Shown in pieces: positions 25,087 through 33,802 of a stretch of DNA of 64,000 bases. Each line of letters starts with the position of its first letter. Within the stretch, counting starts at the first letter, position 1. The stretch is from an uncultured Lachnospiraceae bacterium (GTDB lineage Bacteria; Bacillota; Clostridia; Lachnospirales; Lachnospiraceae): assembly GCA_910585545.1 (NCBI GenBank), contig CAJUFN010000005.1, forward strand, positions 1 to 64,000, read 5' to 3'. The notes under the pieces were generated by a model. The model saw only the letters and a program-made list of their open reading frames with translations. It was not told the DNA's origin and did not search any database. The translations under genes and the position numbers were made by a program.

Positions 25087-26436
25087 ATGGAAGCTTTATT
25101 TTTAACTCTTGTAAACTTAAGCATTCAGGCCGGATGGTTGATTTCTACAGTTGCCATACTTCGCCTGCTGTTAAAGAAAGCTCCCAAGTGGATCATATGT
25201 CTCCTTTGGGGGCTGGTTGGCATCCGTCTGATCTTTCCCTTCTCTTTGGAGAGTGGTTTCAGCCTGATTCCAAGCGCACAGACAATCCCTCCCGATATTT
25301 CGTTTCATAAACAACCTGCAGTCCACAGTGGGCTCTCCTTTATAAACGAATTGGTAAACCCTGTATTATCCGAGAATTTTGCACCTCAGACAGATGCCAG
25401 CGTAAATCCGCTGCAAGTCTTAACATGGATTCTTTCTTTGCTTTGGATTGTCGGCGTATGCATCCTGATTTGTTATGCTTTGATTCGCTATGTAACTTTA
25501 AAATACCGTTTGAAAACGGCGACTCTTTTTCGGGATAACATCCGCCAGAGTGAACTGATAAATTCACCTTTTGTGCTCGGCATTTTTAAACCGACTATTT
25601 ATCTTCCATATCATATTGACAACAACAATATGGATTTTATTATCGCCCACGAACAGGCTCATATCCAACGAATGGATCACCTGACAAAATTTATAGCATT
25701 TTTACTTTTGTCCGTCTACTGGTTTCATCCGCTTGTATGGCTTGCATACATCCTGTTTTGTCATGATATTGAACTTGCCTGTGATGAAAAAGTAATCAGA
25801 GCTTTCGATACGGAAAAACGAAAGGAATATTCCAGAGTACTGCTTGGTGAAAGTACAAAACGTACTGCCATTCTCTCCTGCCCACTTGCCTTTGGCGAAA
25901 TCGGAATCAAAGAACGGATCAAAAATGTAATCCGCTATAAAAAGCCCCCTCTTTGGATCATGACATTTTTGATTTTGGGATGCGTTGTCATTGCAGCATG
26001 CTTTCTTACCAGTCCAAAATTACCATCAAATGCACCGAATTCTAAACAGAATAAATTGGCTTTTGATGCAGTCTATCCAAGAGAATATCTTTGCCGTACG
26101 GTGCACGAAAGCGAACCGAACTTTGCCTATGTATTGTTAGAAAATGAAACAGATTTTCAATTTGTTTATTCCTATTTAAGCAGCCATATTTTGGTAGGAA
26201 CCTATGAGATTATTGATGACAAGTTAATTTTGAAAAATCAAAATGGGGATATTTATACTTTCCTATATCAGTATGACACCTTAATCTTTGATAAAGAGAA
26301 TTCCTCTTATATACCTTCATTTCGTTTTTCTGCCGATTTGGATCCGGAACCTGCTATTAAGGACGGAGACAAATTTTTATTAAAAGATGCGAATGACACT
26401 TCTCTCTTTGGAGAAACTTTTAGCACGGAAGAGTGA
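25087..26436 (+). CDS. BlaR1/MecR1-type M56 membrane metallopeptidase sensor
   Basis: A 449-residue membrane protein. N-terminal membrane helices surround a cytoplasmic M56 zinc-peptidase domain with HEQAH at residues 188-192 and the downstream glutamate in ELACDEKVIRAF. A last membrane helix lies near 295-312, followed by an extracellular domain of about 135 residues. It lacks the roughly 250-residue penicillin-binding sensor of true BlaR1, so it senses something else. It presumably cleaves the BlaI-type repressor encoded just upstream. ATG follows AGGAGGT. No beta-lactamase or other obvious target adjoins. Confidence 0.88.
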   Translation: MEALFLTLVNLSIQAGWLISTVAILRLLLKKAPKWIICLLWGLVGIRLIFPFSLESGFSLIPSAQTIPPDISFHKQPAVHSGLSFINELVNPVLSENFAPQTDASVNPLQVLTWILSLLWIVGVCILICYALIRYVTLKYRLKTATLFRDNIRQSELINSPFVLGIFKPTIYLPYHIDNNNMDFIIAHEQAHIQRMDHLTKFIAFLLLSVYWFHPLVWLAYILFCHDIELACDEKVIRAFDTEKRKEYSRVLLGESTKRTAILSCPLAFGEIGIKERIKNVIRYKKPPLWIMTFLILGCVVIAACFLTSPKLPSNAPNSKQNKLAFDAVYPREYLCRTVHESEPNFAYVLLENETDFQFVYSYLSSHILVGTYEIIDDKLILKNQNGDIYTFLYQYDTLIFDKENSSYIPSFRFSADLDPEPAIKDGDKFLLKDANDTSLFGETFSTEE

Positions 26437-26457
26437 TTCCGTGCTAAATTTTTTCTT
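26419..26457 (+). terminator. terminator of the BlaI/BlaR1-type pair
   Basis: TTTAGCACGGAA pairs with TTCCGTGCTAAA, followed by TTTTTTC. The stem overlaps the end of the sensor gene. Confidence 0.85.
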
Positions 26458-26467
26458 TTCCAGCGAT

Positions 26468-27457
26468 TTACTCTACTTCATTCCCTGTTACTTTTCCTTG
26501 TTTATATGCCGTCGCATTTTCCAGCGTTACCTCGCTGATTGCGGACAAAGCCTCTTCCGTAAAAAACCCTTGATGTGATGTAATCACTACGTTCGGGAAA
26601 GATAAAAGTCTTGCCGTAACAGATGACTCCATAATATCATCAGAGCGGTCTTCATACACATTTCTCTTCTCTTCTTCATACACGTCAAGCCCTACTGCAA
26701 AGAATTTTCTTGCACGAATCCCTTCAATCAAATCGTCTGTCTTTACAAGTCCACCCCTTGAAGTATTGACTAAAATCACGCCGTCTTTCATCTGCTTGAT
26801 CGTCTCCCGGTTAATCAAATGATACGTATCTTCTGTCAATGGACAATGCAAGGAAAGCAAATCACTTTGCTTCAATACTTCATCAAGACTCTCATATTTG
26901 ACAAAATCCAATTCCGGATTCGGATACATATCATATGCAATGACTTTCATTCCAAATCCATAGCAGAGTCTCGCCATTGCCGCACCTATTTTTCCAGTTC
27001 CAATGATGCCTGCAGTTTTCTCGTAAAAATTCACTCCAAGCATCCCTCCAAGACTAAAGTCATTTTCTCTTACACGGACATATGCCTTGTGGATGCGGCG
27101 GTTTGCAACAAGTGCAAGTGCCATCGCATGTTCTGCGACTGCTTCCGGAGAATATCCTGGAACCCGCATCACTTTCATTTTATATTCTTTGGCTTTTTCA
27201 ATATCAACGTTATTAAATCCCGCACATCGAAGCAGAATAAGACCTATCCCTAACTCATGCAGAACTTCTATCGTTTTTGTTCCCACATCGCAATTTACAA
27301 AAGCACAAACCGCGTCATACCCTTTTGCAAGCCTTGCAGTGCTCGGGTTTAATTCTGATTTCATGTAATCAATCTGAATCTTCGGATATGCTTTATTCTT
27401 TCTCTCAAAAGAATCCTGATCATAACTTTTCGTATCGTAAAATAAAATTTTCAACAT
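26468..27457 (-). CDS. D-2-hydroxyacid dehydrogenase (D-lactate dehydrogenase type)
   Basis: A 329-residue NAD-dependent dehydrogenase of the D-isomer family, likely reducing pyruvate to D-lactate. The NAD loop is GIIGTGKIGAAMARL, the catalytic Arg is in VNTSRGGLV, Glu in GLDVYEEE, and His in ITSHQGFF, all in the usual order. VanH belongs to the same family, but no VanA/B ligase adjoins, so a fermentative role is more plausible. ATG at 27457 has GGAGGGA upstream; the frame extending to 27589 runs through repeat A and is rejected. Confidence 0.92.
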   Translation of the reverse strand: MLKILFYDTKSYDQDSFERKNKAYPKIQIDYMKSELNPSTARLAKGYDAVCAFVNCDVGTKTIEVLHELGIGLILLRCAGFNNVDIEKAKEYKMKVMRVPGYSPEAVAEHAMALALVANRRIHKAYVRVRENDFSLGGMLGVNFYEKTAGIIGTGKIGAAMARLCYGFGMKVIAYDMYPNPELDFVKYESLDEVLKQSDLLSLHCPLTEDTYHLINRETIKQMKDGVILVNTSRGGLVKTDDLIEGIRARKFFAVGLDVYEEEKRNVYEDRSDDIMESSVTARLLSFPNVVITSHQGFFTEEALSAISEVTLENATAYKQGKVTGNEVE

Positions 27458-27542
27458 CCTCTTTCCCTCCTTTTTTAATCTATAATATAAATATTCCCTT
27501 TTCAGGCGATATTTATCAACTATTTGCATTTTTATTGGTATC

Positions 27543-27577
27543 ACTAAAAAACGTCCACCGGACGTTTTTGTCGCATG
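27543..27577. repeat. dispersed palindromic repeat A, copy 2
   Basis: ACTAAAAAACGTCCAC, then CGGACGTTTTTGTCGCATG. It lies between the GGGtGRT gene and the D-2-hydroxyacid dehydrogenase gene. Confidence 0.75.
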
Positions 27578-27589
27578 CTTGGCAGCCAA

Positions 27590-27625
27590 AAAAAGAAGCT
27601 GCTTTCATTTCTGAAAACAGCCTCT
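27590..27625 (-). terminator. terminator of the GGGtGRT operon
   Basis: On the minus strand GCTGTTTTCA pairs with TGAAAGCAGC, followed by TTCTTTTTTT. It is 35 nt past the gene's stop. Confidence 0.75.
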
Positions 27626-27658
27626 CTATATTATCTCTTATTCATTTATCAGGAAATA

Positions 27659-28669
27659 TTAGAATTTTCCTTCGCCTGCTGCCTGCTCGATAGCTACTGC
27701 TACTGCTACAGTCATACCAACCATCGGGTTGTTACCAGCGCCGATAAGTCCCATCATTTCAACGTGTGCAGGTACAGAAGAAGAACCAGCAAACTGAGCG
27801 TCAGAATGCATACGTCCTAATGTATCTGTCATACCGTAAGAAGCAGGACCTGCTGCCATGTTGTCTGGATGAAGTGTACGTCCTGTACCACCGCCTGATG
27901 CTACTGAGAAGTATTTCTTTCCAGCTTCATTACATTCTTTTTTGTATGTACCAGCTACTGGATGCTGGAAACGTGTTGGGTTCGTAGAGTTACCTGTGAT
28001 AGATACGTCAACGCCCTCTTTCCACATGATCGCTACACCTTCACGTACATCATTTGCACCGTAGCAGTTTACTTTTGCACGAAGTCCTTCAGAATATGGT
28101 GTTTTCGCTACTTCTTTAAGTTCGCCTGTGTAATAGTCATATTCTGTTTCAACATATGTAAATCCATTGATTCTTGCGATAATCTTAGCAGCGTCTTTTC
28201 CAAGACCGTTTAAGATAACACGTAATGGTTTTTTACGTACTTTGTTCGCTTTTTCTGCGATACCGATAGCACCTTCCGCAGCTGCGAAAGATTCGTGTCC
28301 TGCCAAGAAAGCGAAACAATCTGTATCTTCTTCCAAAAGCATTTTTCCTAAGTTACCATGTCCAAGACCAACTTTTCTCTGGTCTGCAACAGAACCTGGA
28401 ATACAGAAAGCCTGAAGACCTTCACCGATTGCTGCTGCTGCATCTGCTGCTTTTCTGCAGTCTTTTTTGATTGCGATAGCAGCACCTACAATATATGCCC
28501 AGCACGCATTTTCAAAACAGATTGGCTGAATGCCTTTTACCTGATTGTATACATCAAGTCCAGCATCTTTTGTGATTTTTTCAGCTTCTTCAATAGAAGC
28601 GATTCCATAGCTGTTAAGTACAGCGTTAATTTTATCAATTCGTCTCTCGTATGATTCAAATAAAGCCAT
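27659..28669 (-). CDS. GGGtGRT protein
   Basis: A 336-residue conserved protein named for its glycine-rich motif, here ASGGGTGRTLHPDN (about residues 248-261). It is glycine- and alanine-rich and probably soluble. It is found mainly in anaerobic bacteria and archaea beside a NifU-like scaffold gene, as here (19 nt upstream). The function is not established; the neighbour points to iron-sulfur or related cofactor chemistry. Further conserved-looking stretches are FLAGHESFAAAEGAIGIAEK and ISITGNSTNPTRF-like sequence in the middle. Confidence 0.88.
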   Translation of the reverse strand: MALFESYERRIDKINAVLNSYGIASIEEAEKITKDAGLDVYNQVKGIQPICFENACWAYIVGAAIAIKKDCRKAADAAAAIGEGLQAFCIPGSVADQRKVGLGHGNLGKMLLEEDTDCFAFLAGHESFAAAEGAIGIAEKANKVRKKPLRVILNGLGKDAAKIIARINGFTYVETEYDYYTGELKEVAKTPYSEGLRAKVNCYGANDVREGVAIMWKEGVDVSITGNSTNPTRFQHPVAGTYKKECNEAGKKYFSVASGGGTGRTLHPDNMAAGPASYGMTDTLGRMHSDAQFAGSSSVPAHVEMMGLIGAGNNPMVGMTVAVAVAIEQAAGEGKF

Positions 28670-28688
28670 TTCTTAGTCCTCCTCTCGA

Positions 28689-29381
28689 TTACTCATGTCT
28701 TGGGTCGATGATCTTAACTGCATCTGCAACACGACCATACTGTCCCTGTGCTTTTTCCCAAGCTACGTTTGGCTCATCACCCTTCTTGATAAAGTCTGTG
28801 AATTTACCAAGGTTTACGAATTTGTAACCGATAATCTCGCTGTTCTCATCAAGAGCAATACCTGTTACATAGCCTTCTGCCATCTCAAGGTAACGAGGAC
28901 CTTTTGCCAATGTTCCATACATAGTACCAACCTGGGAACGAAGTCCTTTTCCTAAATCCTCAAGACCTGCACCGATTGGAAGTCCGTCTTCTGAGAATGC
29001 ACTCTGTGTACGACCGTAAACGATCTGCAAGAACAATTCTCTCATAGCTGTATTAATAGCATCACAAACAAGGTCTGTGTTAAGAGCTTCCAAAATTGTT
29101 TTTCCCGGAAGGATCTCAGAAGCCATAGCTGCTGAATGTGTCATACCTGAGCATCCAAGTGTTTCTACTAATGCTTCCTGAATAATACCATCTTTAACAT
29201 TCAGTGTTAACTTACAAGCTCCCTGCTGTGGTGCACACCAGCCAACACCATGTGTTAAACCGGAGATATCTTTTACTTCTTTTGCTTTTACCCATTTTGC
29301 TTCTTCTGGGATTGGAGCTGGTCCGTGATTTGCACCCTGTGCTACCGGACACATCATCTGTACTTCATGTGAATAAATCAT
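28689..29381 (-). CDS. NifU-like iron-sulfur scaffold protein
   Basis: A 230-residue protein related to the IscU/NifU scaffold fold. Cysteines lie in MMCPVAQGANHG, GVGWCAPQQGACKLTL and ETLGCSGMTHSAAMA, the last matching the scaffold's cluster-binding region. It is longer than canonical IscU and belongs to the subfamily encoded next to GGGtGRT proteins. ATG at 29381 follows AAAGGAG by 8 nt; the frame extending to 29456 is rejected. It is the first gene of the two-gene operon. Confidence 0.82.
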   Translation of the reverse strand: MIYSHEVQMMCPVAQGANHGPAPIPEEAKWVKAKEVKDISGLTHGVGWCAPQQGACKLTLNVKDGIIQEALVETLGCSGMTHSAAMASEILPGKTILEALNTDLVCDAINTAMRELFLQIVYGRTQSAFSEDGLPIGAGLEDLGKGLRSQVGTMYGTLAKGPRYLEMAEGYVTGIALDENSEIIGYKFVNLGKFTDFIKKGDEPNVAWEKAQGQYGRVADAVKIIDPRHE

Positions 29382-29560
29382 GTTAAGACTCCTTTCAAAT
29401 ATGTATCTTTTCTCTCTTATAAATGGTTGATAAAAATTTAACACCCATATATACATTTATTTTCTCACAAACTTCTCTGTTCGTCCATACATTTTTTCGT
29501 TTTTTTCGTTTTCCTTTACTATTTCTTTTATTATTACGACAATTATTATACACTTTTCTC

Positions 29561-30982
29561 CTAGCGAAGCGTCTCAGGCATGTCCCAAAATGCTGAATCT
29601 TTCAGATATTCTTCCAAATCCTCTTTCTCAAAATCCATCGTAACATAGCCGCCGTTTCCTTCCTCATCAGAATAACTGATTCCTATCTCAAGTCCATCCT
29701 CCGTCACGAAACAAACCGGTCTCGCACTTACCTCTTGTCCCTGAAATACTTTTTCCAACATTTTATTATCCATATCAGCAATAAAATCTATCTCCGAATC
29801 TTCACTGAGCACTTCATTTCTCCACATCTTTGCGAATGACTTATCAACATTCAAAATCTTATCCAGCGTATATACCTCTCCGCTTTCTAAGTTAAGCATA
29901 ACGCTTCTCAAATCATAACTTCCGACATACATATTCCCAATATATCTTTGATCCTCAAAGATAACGCTTAGAAATTCCTTTCCCATATAACAGACCTTAT
30001 ATTTTACCATAGATGCAATAAACGGTTCTTTTCCAAGCATCTGCTCCTTCCCTTCCTCGGTAGGTTTTTCATAATAATCAAGGACTGTGCGCATTGCACA
30101 CTCTTTAAAAATCTGATTTGCTTTCTCCTGCATGCCTTTCTCTAAGCCTTCTATCTTCGGATAATCAATCTCAAATTCCACATAATATCCTGTGCTCGAC
30201 TCATTGTAATTGTTATATTGATAATGGTCCTCCTCTATTGTATATGACAAACCTTTTTCTTCATATAGGTCAATATCCCAGATTCCATCACTTTCTTCTG
30301 CATCATCAAAATCATAAAAAGGATTCATATTTTCGCCAAAATACGGCAGCCTATCTCCAGGAAGCATTTCCTGATCCCAATATTTTATAACTCTTTCTTT
30401 CTCCTTTCCCACGGCAAGTATGGTGAAAAACAGCAAAAATACGGTCACTGATGCCAGCACGATCGACAAAACCAAACGTTCTTTTTTATCCTTAGGTCTC
30501 ATTTTTCCATTCGCAATCGCCTTATATGTCTCAATAAACATCGGAACAAAATCAATTCCTCCCTGACACTGTGCCGGTGCATTCTGCACAAATCCCATTT
30601 TCACATAGGCCTCGGCTGCACTTGGCGCCGCATTTACAGTTAGAATCTTACATCCAAAGCGTTGCTGTGCCATACGTGCCATCTCGTAAACCAATGCCGT
30701 TCCCATTCCTTCTTTCTGGCGATGTGTTTCCACAAACAGCAATGATATATGTCCGTCTGTATCCATCTGAGAAACACCGCATAATATGCTCCCCTCAAAT
30801 GCCCCGAACGTAAATCTTTCTTGATTTCTATGCCATTCCAGCTGCTTTTCAAATAAAAGGAAATCTTCAAAATTCTTGATTCCTTCCGGGCTGTACCTTG
30901 GCGCCACCTGTTGCATAAATATTCGGTAGCATAAATTCATCGCATTCCATAATTCAGTTTCTCTTATTAGTCGAATCTGCAT
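29561..30982 (-). CDS. GNAT acetyltransferase fused to a membrane-anchored extracellular domain
   Basis: A 473-residue protein of unusual design. Residues 1-150 are a GNAT N-acetyltransferase with the acetyl-CoA loop RQKEGMGTAL (88-97). A single membrane helix follows (about 170-191), then an acidic domain (200-470), presumably extracellular, that resembles the DUF3298/RsiV type (LESGEVYTLDKIL; VTEDGLEIGISY). If oriented as expected, the enzyme is inside and the sensor-like domain outside. ATG at 30982 follows AAAGGAG and overlaps the end of the cinA-like gene by 29 nt, implying coupling. Function unknown. Confidence 0.7.
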   Translation of the reverse strand: MQIRLIRETELWNAMNLCYRIFMQQVAPRYSPEGIKNFEDFLLFEKQLEWHRNQERFTFGAFEGSILCGVSQMDTDGHISLLFVETHRQKEGMGTALVYEMARMAQQRFGCKILTVNAAPSAAEAYVKMGFVQNAPAQCQGGIDFVPMFIETYKAIANGKMRPKDKKERLVLSIVLASVTVFLLFFTILAVGKEKERVIKYWDQEMLPGDRLPYFGENMNPFYDFDDAEESDGIWDIDLYEEKGLSYTIEEDHYQYNNYNESSTGYYVEFEIDYPKIEGLEKGMQEKANQIFKECAMRTVLDYYEKPTEEGKEQMLGKEPFIASMVKYKVCYMGKEFLSVIFEDQRYIGNMYVGSYDLRSVMLNLESGEVYTLDKILNVDKSFAKMWRNEVLSEDSEIDFIADMDNKMLEKVFQGQEVSARPVCFVTEDGLEIGISYSDEEGNGGYVTMDFEKEDLEEYLKDSAFWDMPETLR

Positions 30983-31502
30983 GTTTTGTTTCTCCTTTCT
31001 TTTCTTCTTTTTTATCTAACATTATTTCCATCAGCCTCAACGCCTCTGTCACTGCCAACGCTCTGTTCTGTGCTCTCGTTCCATGAAATCTGCATTCTTT
31101 CACAAGCACATCACCTTTTAAGTAAGCCGATACATATATCAATCCAACCGGCTTCTCCTCTGTTCCCCCTCCTGGTCCTGCAATCCCGGTGGTGGCAAGT
31201 GCTGCGTCTGCATTTGCGGCTTTTGCAGCCCCTCTTACCATCTCCTCAGCCGTTTTTTCACTGACTGCACTATATTTTTCCAACGTTTCTTTTTTTACTC
31301 CTAACAATTTTGCTTTGGATGCATCTGAATAGGTAATATATCCTTCCTCATATACCTCCGATGCACCGGCTATATCCAAAAGACGCCCCGCCAAAAGACC
31401 ACCTGTGCAAGATTCTGCCGTCGTTATCTTTAAATGCTTCTGTATCAACGTCTGCACAATCGTTTCCTCTAAAGCCGATTTTTCTCCCAAGAACATCTCC
31501 AT
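30954..31502 (-). CDS. CinA C-terminal-domain protein (nicotinamide-nucleotide amidase type)
   Basis: A 182-residue protein containing only the CinA C-terminal domain. ITTAESCTGGLLAGRL carries the catalytic Ser, and TGIAGPGGGTEEKPVG is the second family motif. Enzymes of this type deamidate NMN to NaMN in NAD recycling. The N-terminal pyrophosphatase domain of full CinA is absent, as in E. coli PncC. ATG at 31502 follows AAGGAGAG; the upstream TTG at 31544 is less likely. It is downstream of pgsA, a neighbour often seen with cinA-recA. Confidence 0.88.
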   Translation of the reverse strand: MEMFLGEKSALEETIVQTLIQKHLKITTAESCTGGLLAGRLLDIAGASEVYEEGYITYSDASKAKLLGVKKETLEKYSAVSEKTAEEMVRGAAKAANADAALATTGIAGPGGGTEEKPVGLIYVSAYLKGDVLVKECRFHGTRAQNRALAVTEALRLMEIMLDKKEEKKGETKHADSTNKRN

Positions 31503-31603
31503 CGTCAAAATCTCTCCTTCCCGAACCAAAAGCAGTTTTTCCAAACCATATATAAAAAGCCACTGTCCTGCGTTTTCGCCGGCACAGCAGCCATTTTTTC
31601 TTT

Positions 31604-32146
31604 TTACATTCCGCCCTGTGTCAGAACCTGCTTATTCTTTATTACATAGTCTACAAGAGATACGATCGTAAGCACAAGCGCAATCCAGACAAGAGCCGTT
31701 CCAATGATATCAAAAACGCCTCCAAGGTCCATAATCAGTACAATAATCATCATCATTTGGAATACTGTTTTAAATTTTCCCCAATAGCTTGCCGCGATCA
31801 CAATTCCACCGTCAGACGCAACCAGACGAAAACCGCTGATAATAAATTCACGGCTGATAATAATGATCACGATCCAGGATGCTAACATTCCTTTTTCAAT
31901 CATACAGATCATTGCTGCGCTTACTAAAAGCTTATCCGCAAGCGGGTCCATAAATTTCCCAAAATTAGTTACCAGATTATATTTTCTTGCAATCTTTCCA
32001 TCTAAAAGGTCAGTTAAACTGGCAACAATAAATATTGCAAGCGCAATCCATTTATCTGCCGCTCCTGTAATATCCATCAGCATAAATACTACAAAAAACG
32101 GAATCATGATCACACGTAATACCGTTAATTTGTTTGGTAAGTTCAT
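31604..32146 (-). CDS. pgsA: CDP-diacylglycerol-glycerol-3-phosphate 3-phosphatidyltransferase
   Basis: A 180-residue integral membrane enzyme making phosphatidylglycerophosphate, the committed step to phosphatidylglycerol and cardiolipin. The CDP-alcohol phosphotransferase motif runs DLLDGKIARKYN...GKFMDPLADK (about residues 46-72), with the four conserved aspartates. Several hydrophobic helices follow. ATG at 32146 overlaps the rimO stop (ATGA), so translation is coupled. Confidence 0.96.
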   Translation of the reverse strand: MNLPNKLTVLRVIMIPFFVVFMLMDITGAADKWIALAIFIVASLTDLLDGKIARKYNLVTNFGKFMDPLADKLLVSAAMICMIEKGMLASWIVIIIISREFIISGFRLVASDGGIVIAASYWGKFKTVFQMMMIIVLIMDLGGVFDIIGTALVWIALVLTIVSLVDYVIKNKQVLTQGGM

Positions 32147-33465
32147 GATATCATCTCTCCTATCAAATCATATTCTAAAGCTTTCATTACCTTGACTTTC
32201 ACAAAATCTCCCGACATCAGTTCTTCATCCGTGTGGATAAAAATAAATCCGTCTACATTTGGAGCATCTTTATACGTTCTTCCTACATAAGCATTCTCAT
32301 CGGCTACTTTTCCCTCAATCATGACAAGTAATTCTCGTCCGATCATATTTTCCGCCATATCGAATGCAATCTCCTGCTGCAGTTCCATAAGTTCTGCCTG
32401 ACGCTCTTCTTTTACTTCTTCTTCGATCTGGTCTTCCATGACTGCTGCCGGCGTATCTTCTTCCTGAGAATAGGTGAACACCCCAAGCCTGTCAAATTCC
32501 ATCTCGTCAACAAACATCATCAATTCCTCATGGTCTTCTTTTGTCTCACCTGGGAATCCGGTAATCAAGGTTGTGCGAAGTGCGATATCCGGTATTTCCT
32601 TACGAAGCTTCGTAATCACTTCTTCCAACTGTGCCCTGGAAGTTCTCCTTCCCATCCGTTTTAATACTTCATCACTGGCATGCTGTATCGGCAAATCCAG
32701 ATAATGACAAATCTTCGATTCTTCTTTTATAACCTGGATCAATTCATCCGTAATCTCCTCTGGATAGCAGTATAAGATACGAATCCAGTAAATACCGCTG
32801 ATTTTACACAATTCTTTCAAAAGCTTTGGAAGCGACTTCTCTCCGTAAATATCTTTTCCATAAAGCGTTGTCTCCTGCGCCACAAGAATAAGTTCTTTTA
32901 CTCCCTGATTCGCTAATTCCTTTGCTTCCGCTAAAATCTGCTCCATCGGAACACTTCTGAAATTCCCTCTGATTTTAGGAATGATGCAATATGTACAATG
33001 CTTATCGCATCCTTCCGCTATTTTTAGATAGGCAAAATGACCTCCCGTTGTCAACACTCTCTTGCTGCCTACGCTTGGAAGTCCTGATAGCTCTTTTAAA
33101 TGCAAAGCATGTTTCCCCTCCAAAGCCTCGTCTACTGCATCTAATATCTCGTCATAGGAATTCGTTCCTATCACAACATCTACTTCCGGAATCTCATCAA
33201 TGATTTCCTGTCGGTAACGCTGTGCAAGACATCCTGTCACGATCAATGCCTTACAGCGTTCTTTTTTATATTCCGCCATCTCAAGAATTGCCTGAATGCT
33301 CTCTTCTTTGGCGTCATGGATAAAGCAGCAGGTATTAATGATGATAATATCTGCCTGCGTCTCGTCATCTGTCATCTGATATCCCCGACCAGAAAGCATC
33401 CCAAGCATAACTTCCGTATCGGTTAAATTCTTATCGCACCCAAGTGAAATAAATAATATATTCAT
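32143..33465 (-). CDS. rimO: ribosomal protein S12 methylthiotransferase
   Basis: A 440-residue radical-SAM methylthiotransferase that modifies an aspartate of ribosomal protein S12. Three domains are present: an N-terminal MTTase domain with cysteines in SLGCDKN, INTCCFI and TGCLAQR for the auxiliary cluster; a radical-SAM core with CDKHCTYCIIP (about residues 154-164); and a C-terminal TRAM domain. The SLGCDKN start and length fit RimO better than MiaB. It is followed directly by pgsA. Confidence 0.95.
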   Translation of the reverse strand: MNILFISLGCDKNLTDTEVMLGMLSGRGYQMTDDETQADIIIINTCCFIHDAKEESIQAILEMAEYKKERCKALIVTGCLAQRYRQEIIDEIPEVDVVIGTNSYDEILDAVDEALEGKHALHLKELSGLPSVGSKRVLTTGGHFAYLKIAEGCDKHCTYCIIPKIRGNFRSVPMEQILAEAKELANQGVKELILVAQETTLYGKDIYGEKSLPKLLKELCKISGIYWIRILYCYPEEITDELIQVIKEESKICHYLDLPIQHASDEVLKRMGRRTSRAQLEEVITKLRKEIPDIALRTTLITGFPGETKEDHEELMMFVDEMEFDRLGVFTYSQEEDTPAAVMEDQIEEEVKEERQAELMELQQEIAFDMAENMIGRELLVMIEGKVADENAYVGRTYKDAPNVDGFIFIHTDEELMSGDFVKVKVMKALEYDLIGEMIS

Positions 33466-33537
33466 ACTGTCTCCTCTTTAATAGTTACAAAGACAGATAC
33501 CATATAAGCACCTGTCCTTTTATTGCGGCATATAAAA

Positions 33538-33777
33538 TTATTCAGACTCTTCTCCGATAATCTTAATCTTCCCATTATTAAGCTCATCAATTGCAATAGA
33601 AAGTGGTTTCACACCTTCTTTGTGGTTCACAAGTGCTTGGGAACCATCAATGATCTGTCTTGCTCTTTTTGATGTAGCCAATACAATTGAATAACGGCTG
33701 TTTACAATTTTTTCGGCACCCTCCTCAACGTCTTGGTTTACCACTTTCATCAAATCTGAATAAGATGGATGTAACAT
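33538..33777 (-). CDS. rpoZ: RNA polymerase omega subunit
   Basis: A 79-residue omega subunit. The family segment NSRYSIVLATSKRARQI (about residues 26-42) is clear. It promotes assembly of the polymerase beta' subunit. It lies 25 nt downstream of gmk, an arrangement conserved in Firmicutes (yicC-gmk-rpoZ). Confidence 0.94.
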   Translation of the reverse strand: MLHPSYSDLMKVVNQDVEEGAEKIVNSRYSIVLATSKRARQIIDGSQALVNHKEGVKPLSIAIDELNNGKIKIIGEESE

Positions 33778-33802
33778 AAAATATGCTCCTTTCTCATGCT
33801 TT

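Noticed and set aside
26468..27457. Vancomycin-resistance vanH next to a sensor-regulator pair
   Set aside because: The D-2-hydroxyacid dehydrogenase is convergent with the BlaI/BlaR1-type pair, and no VanA/B ligase or VanX gene is present.
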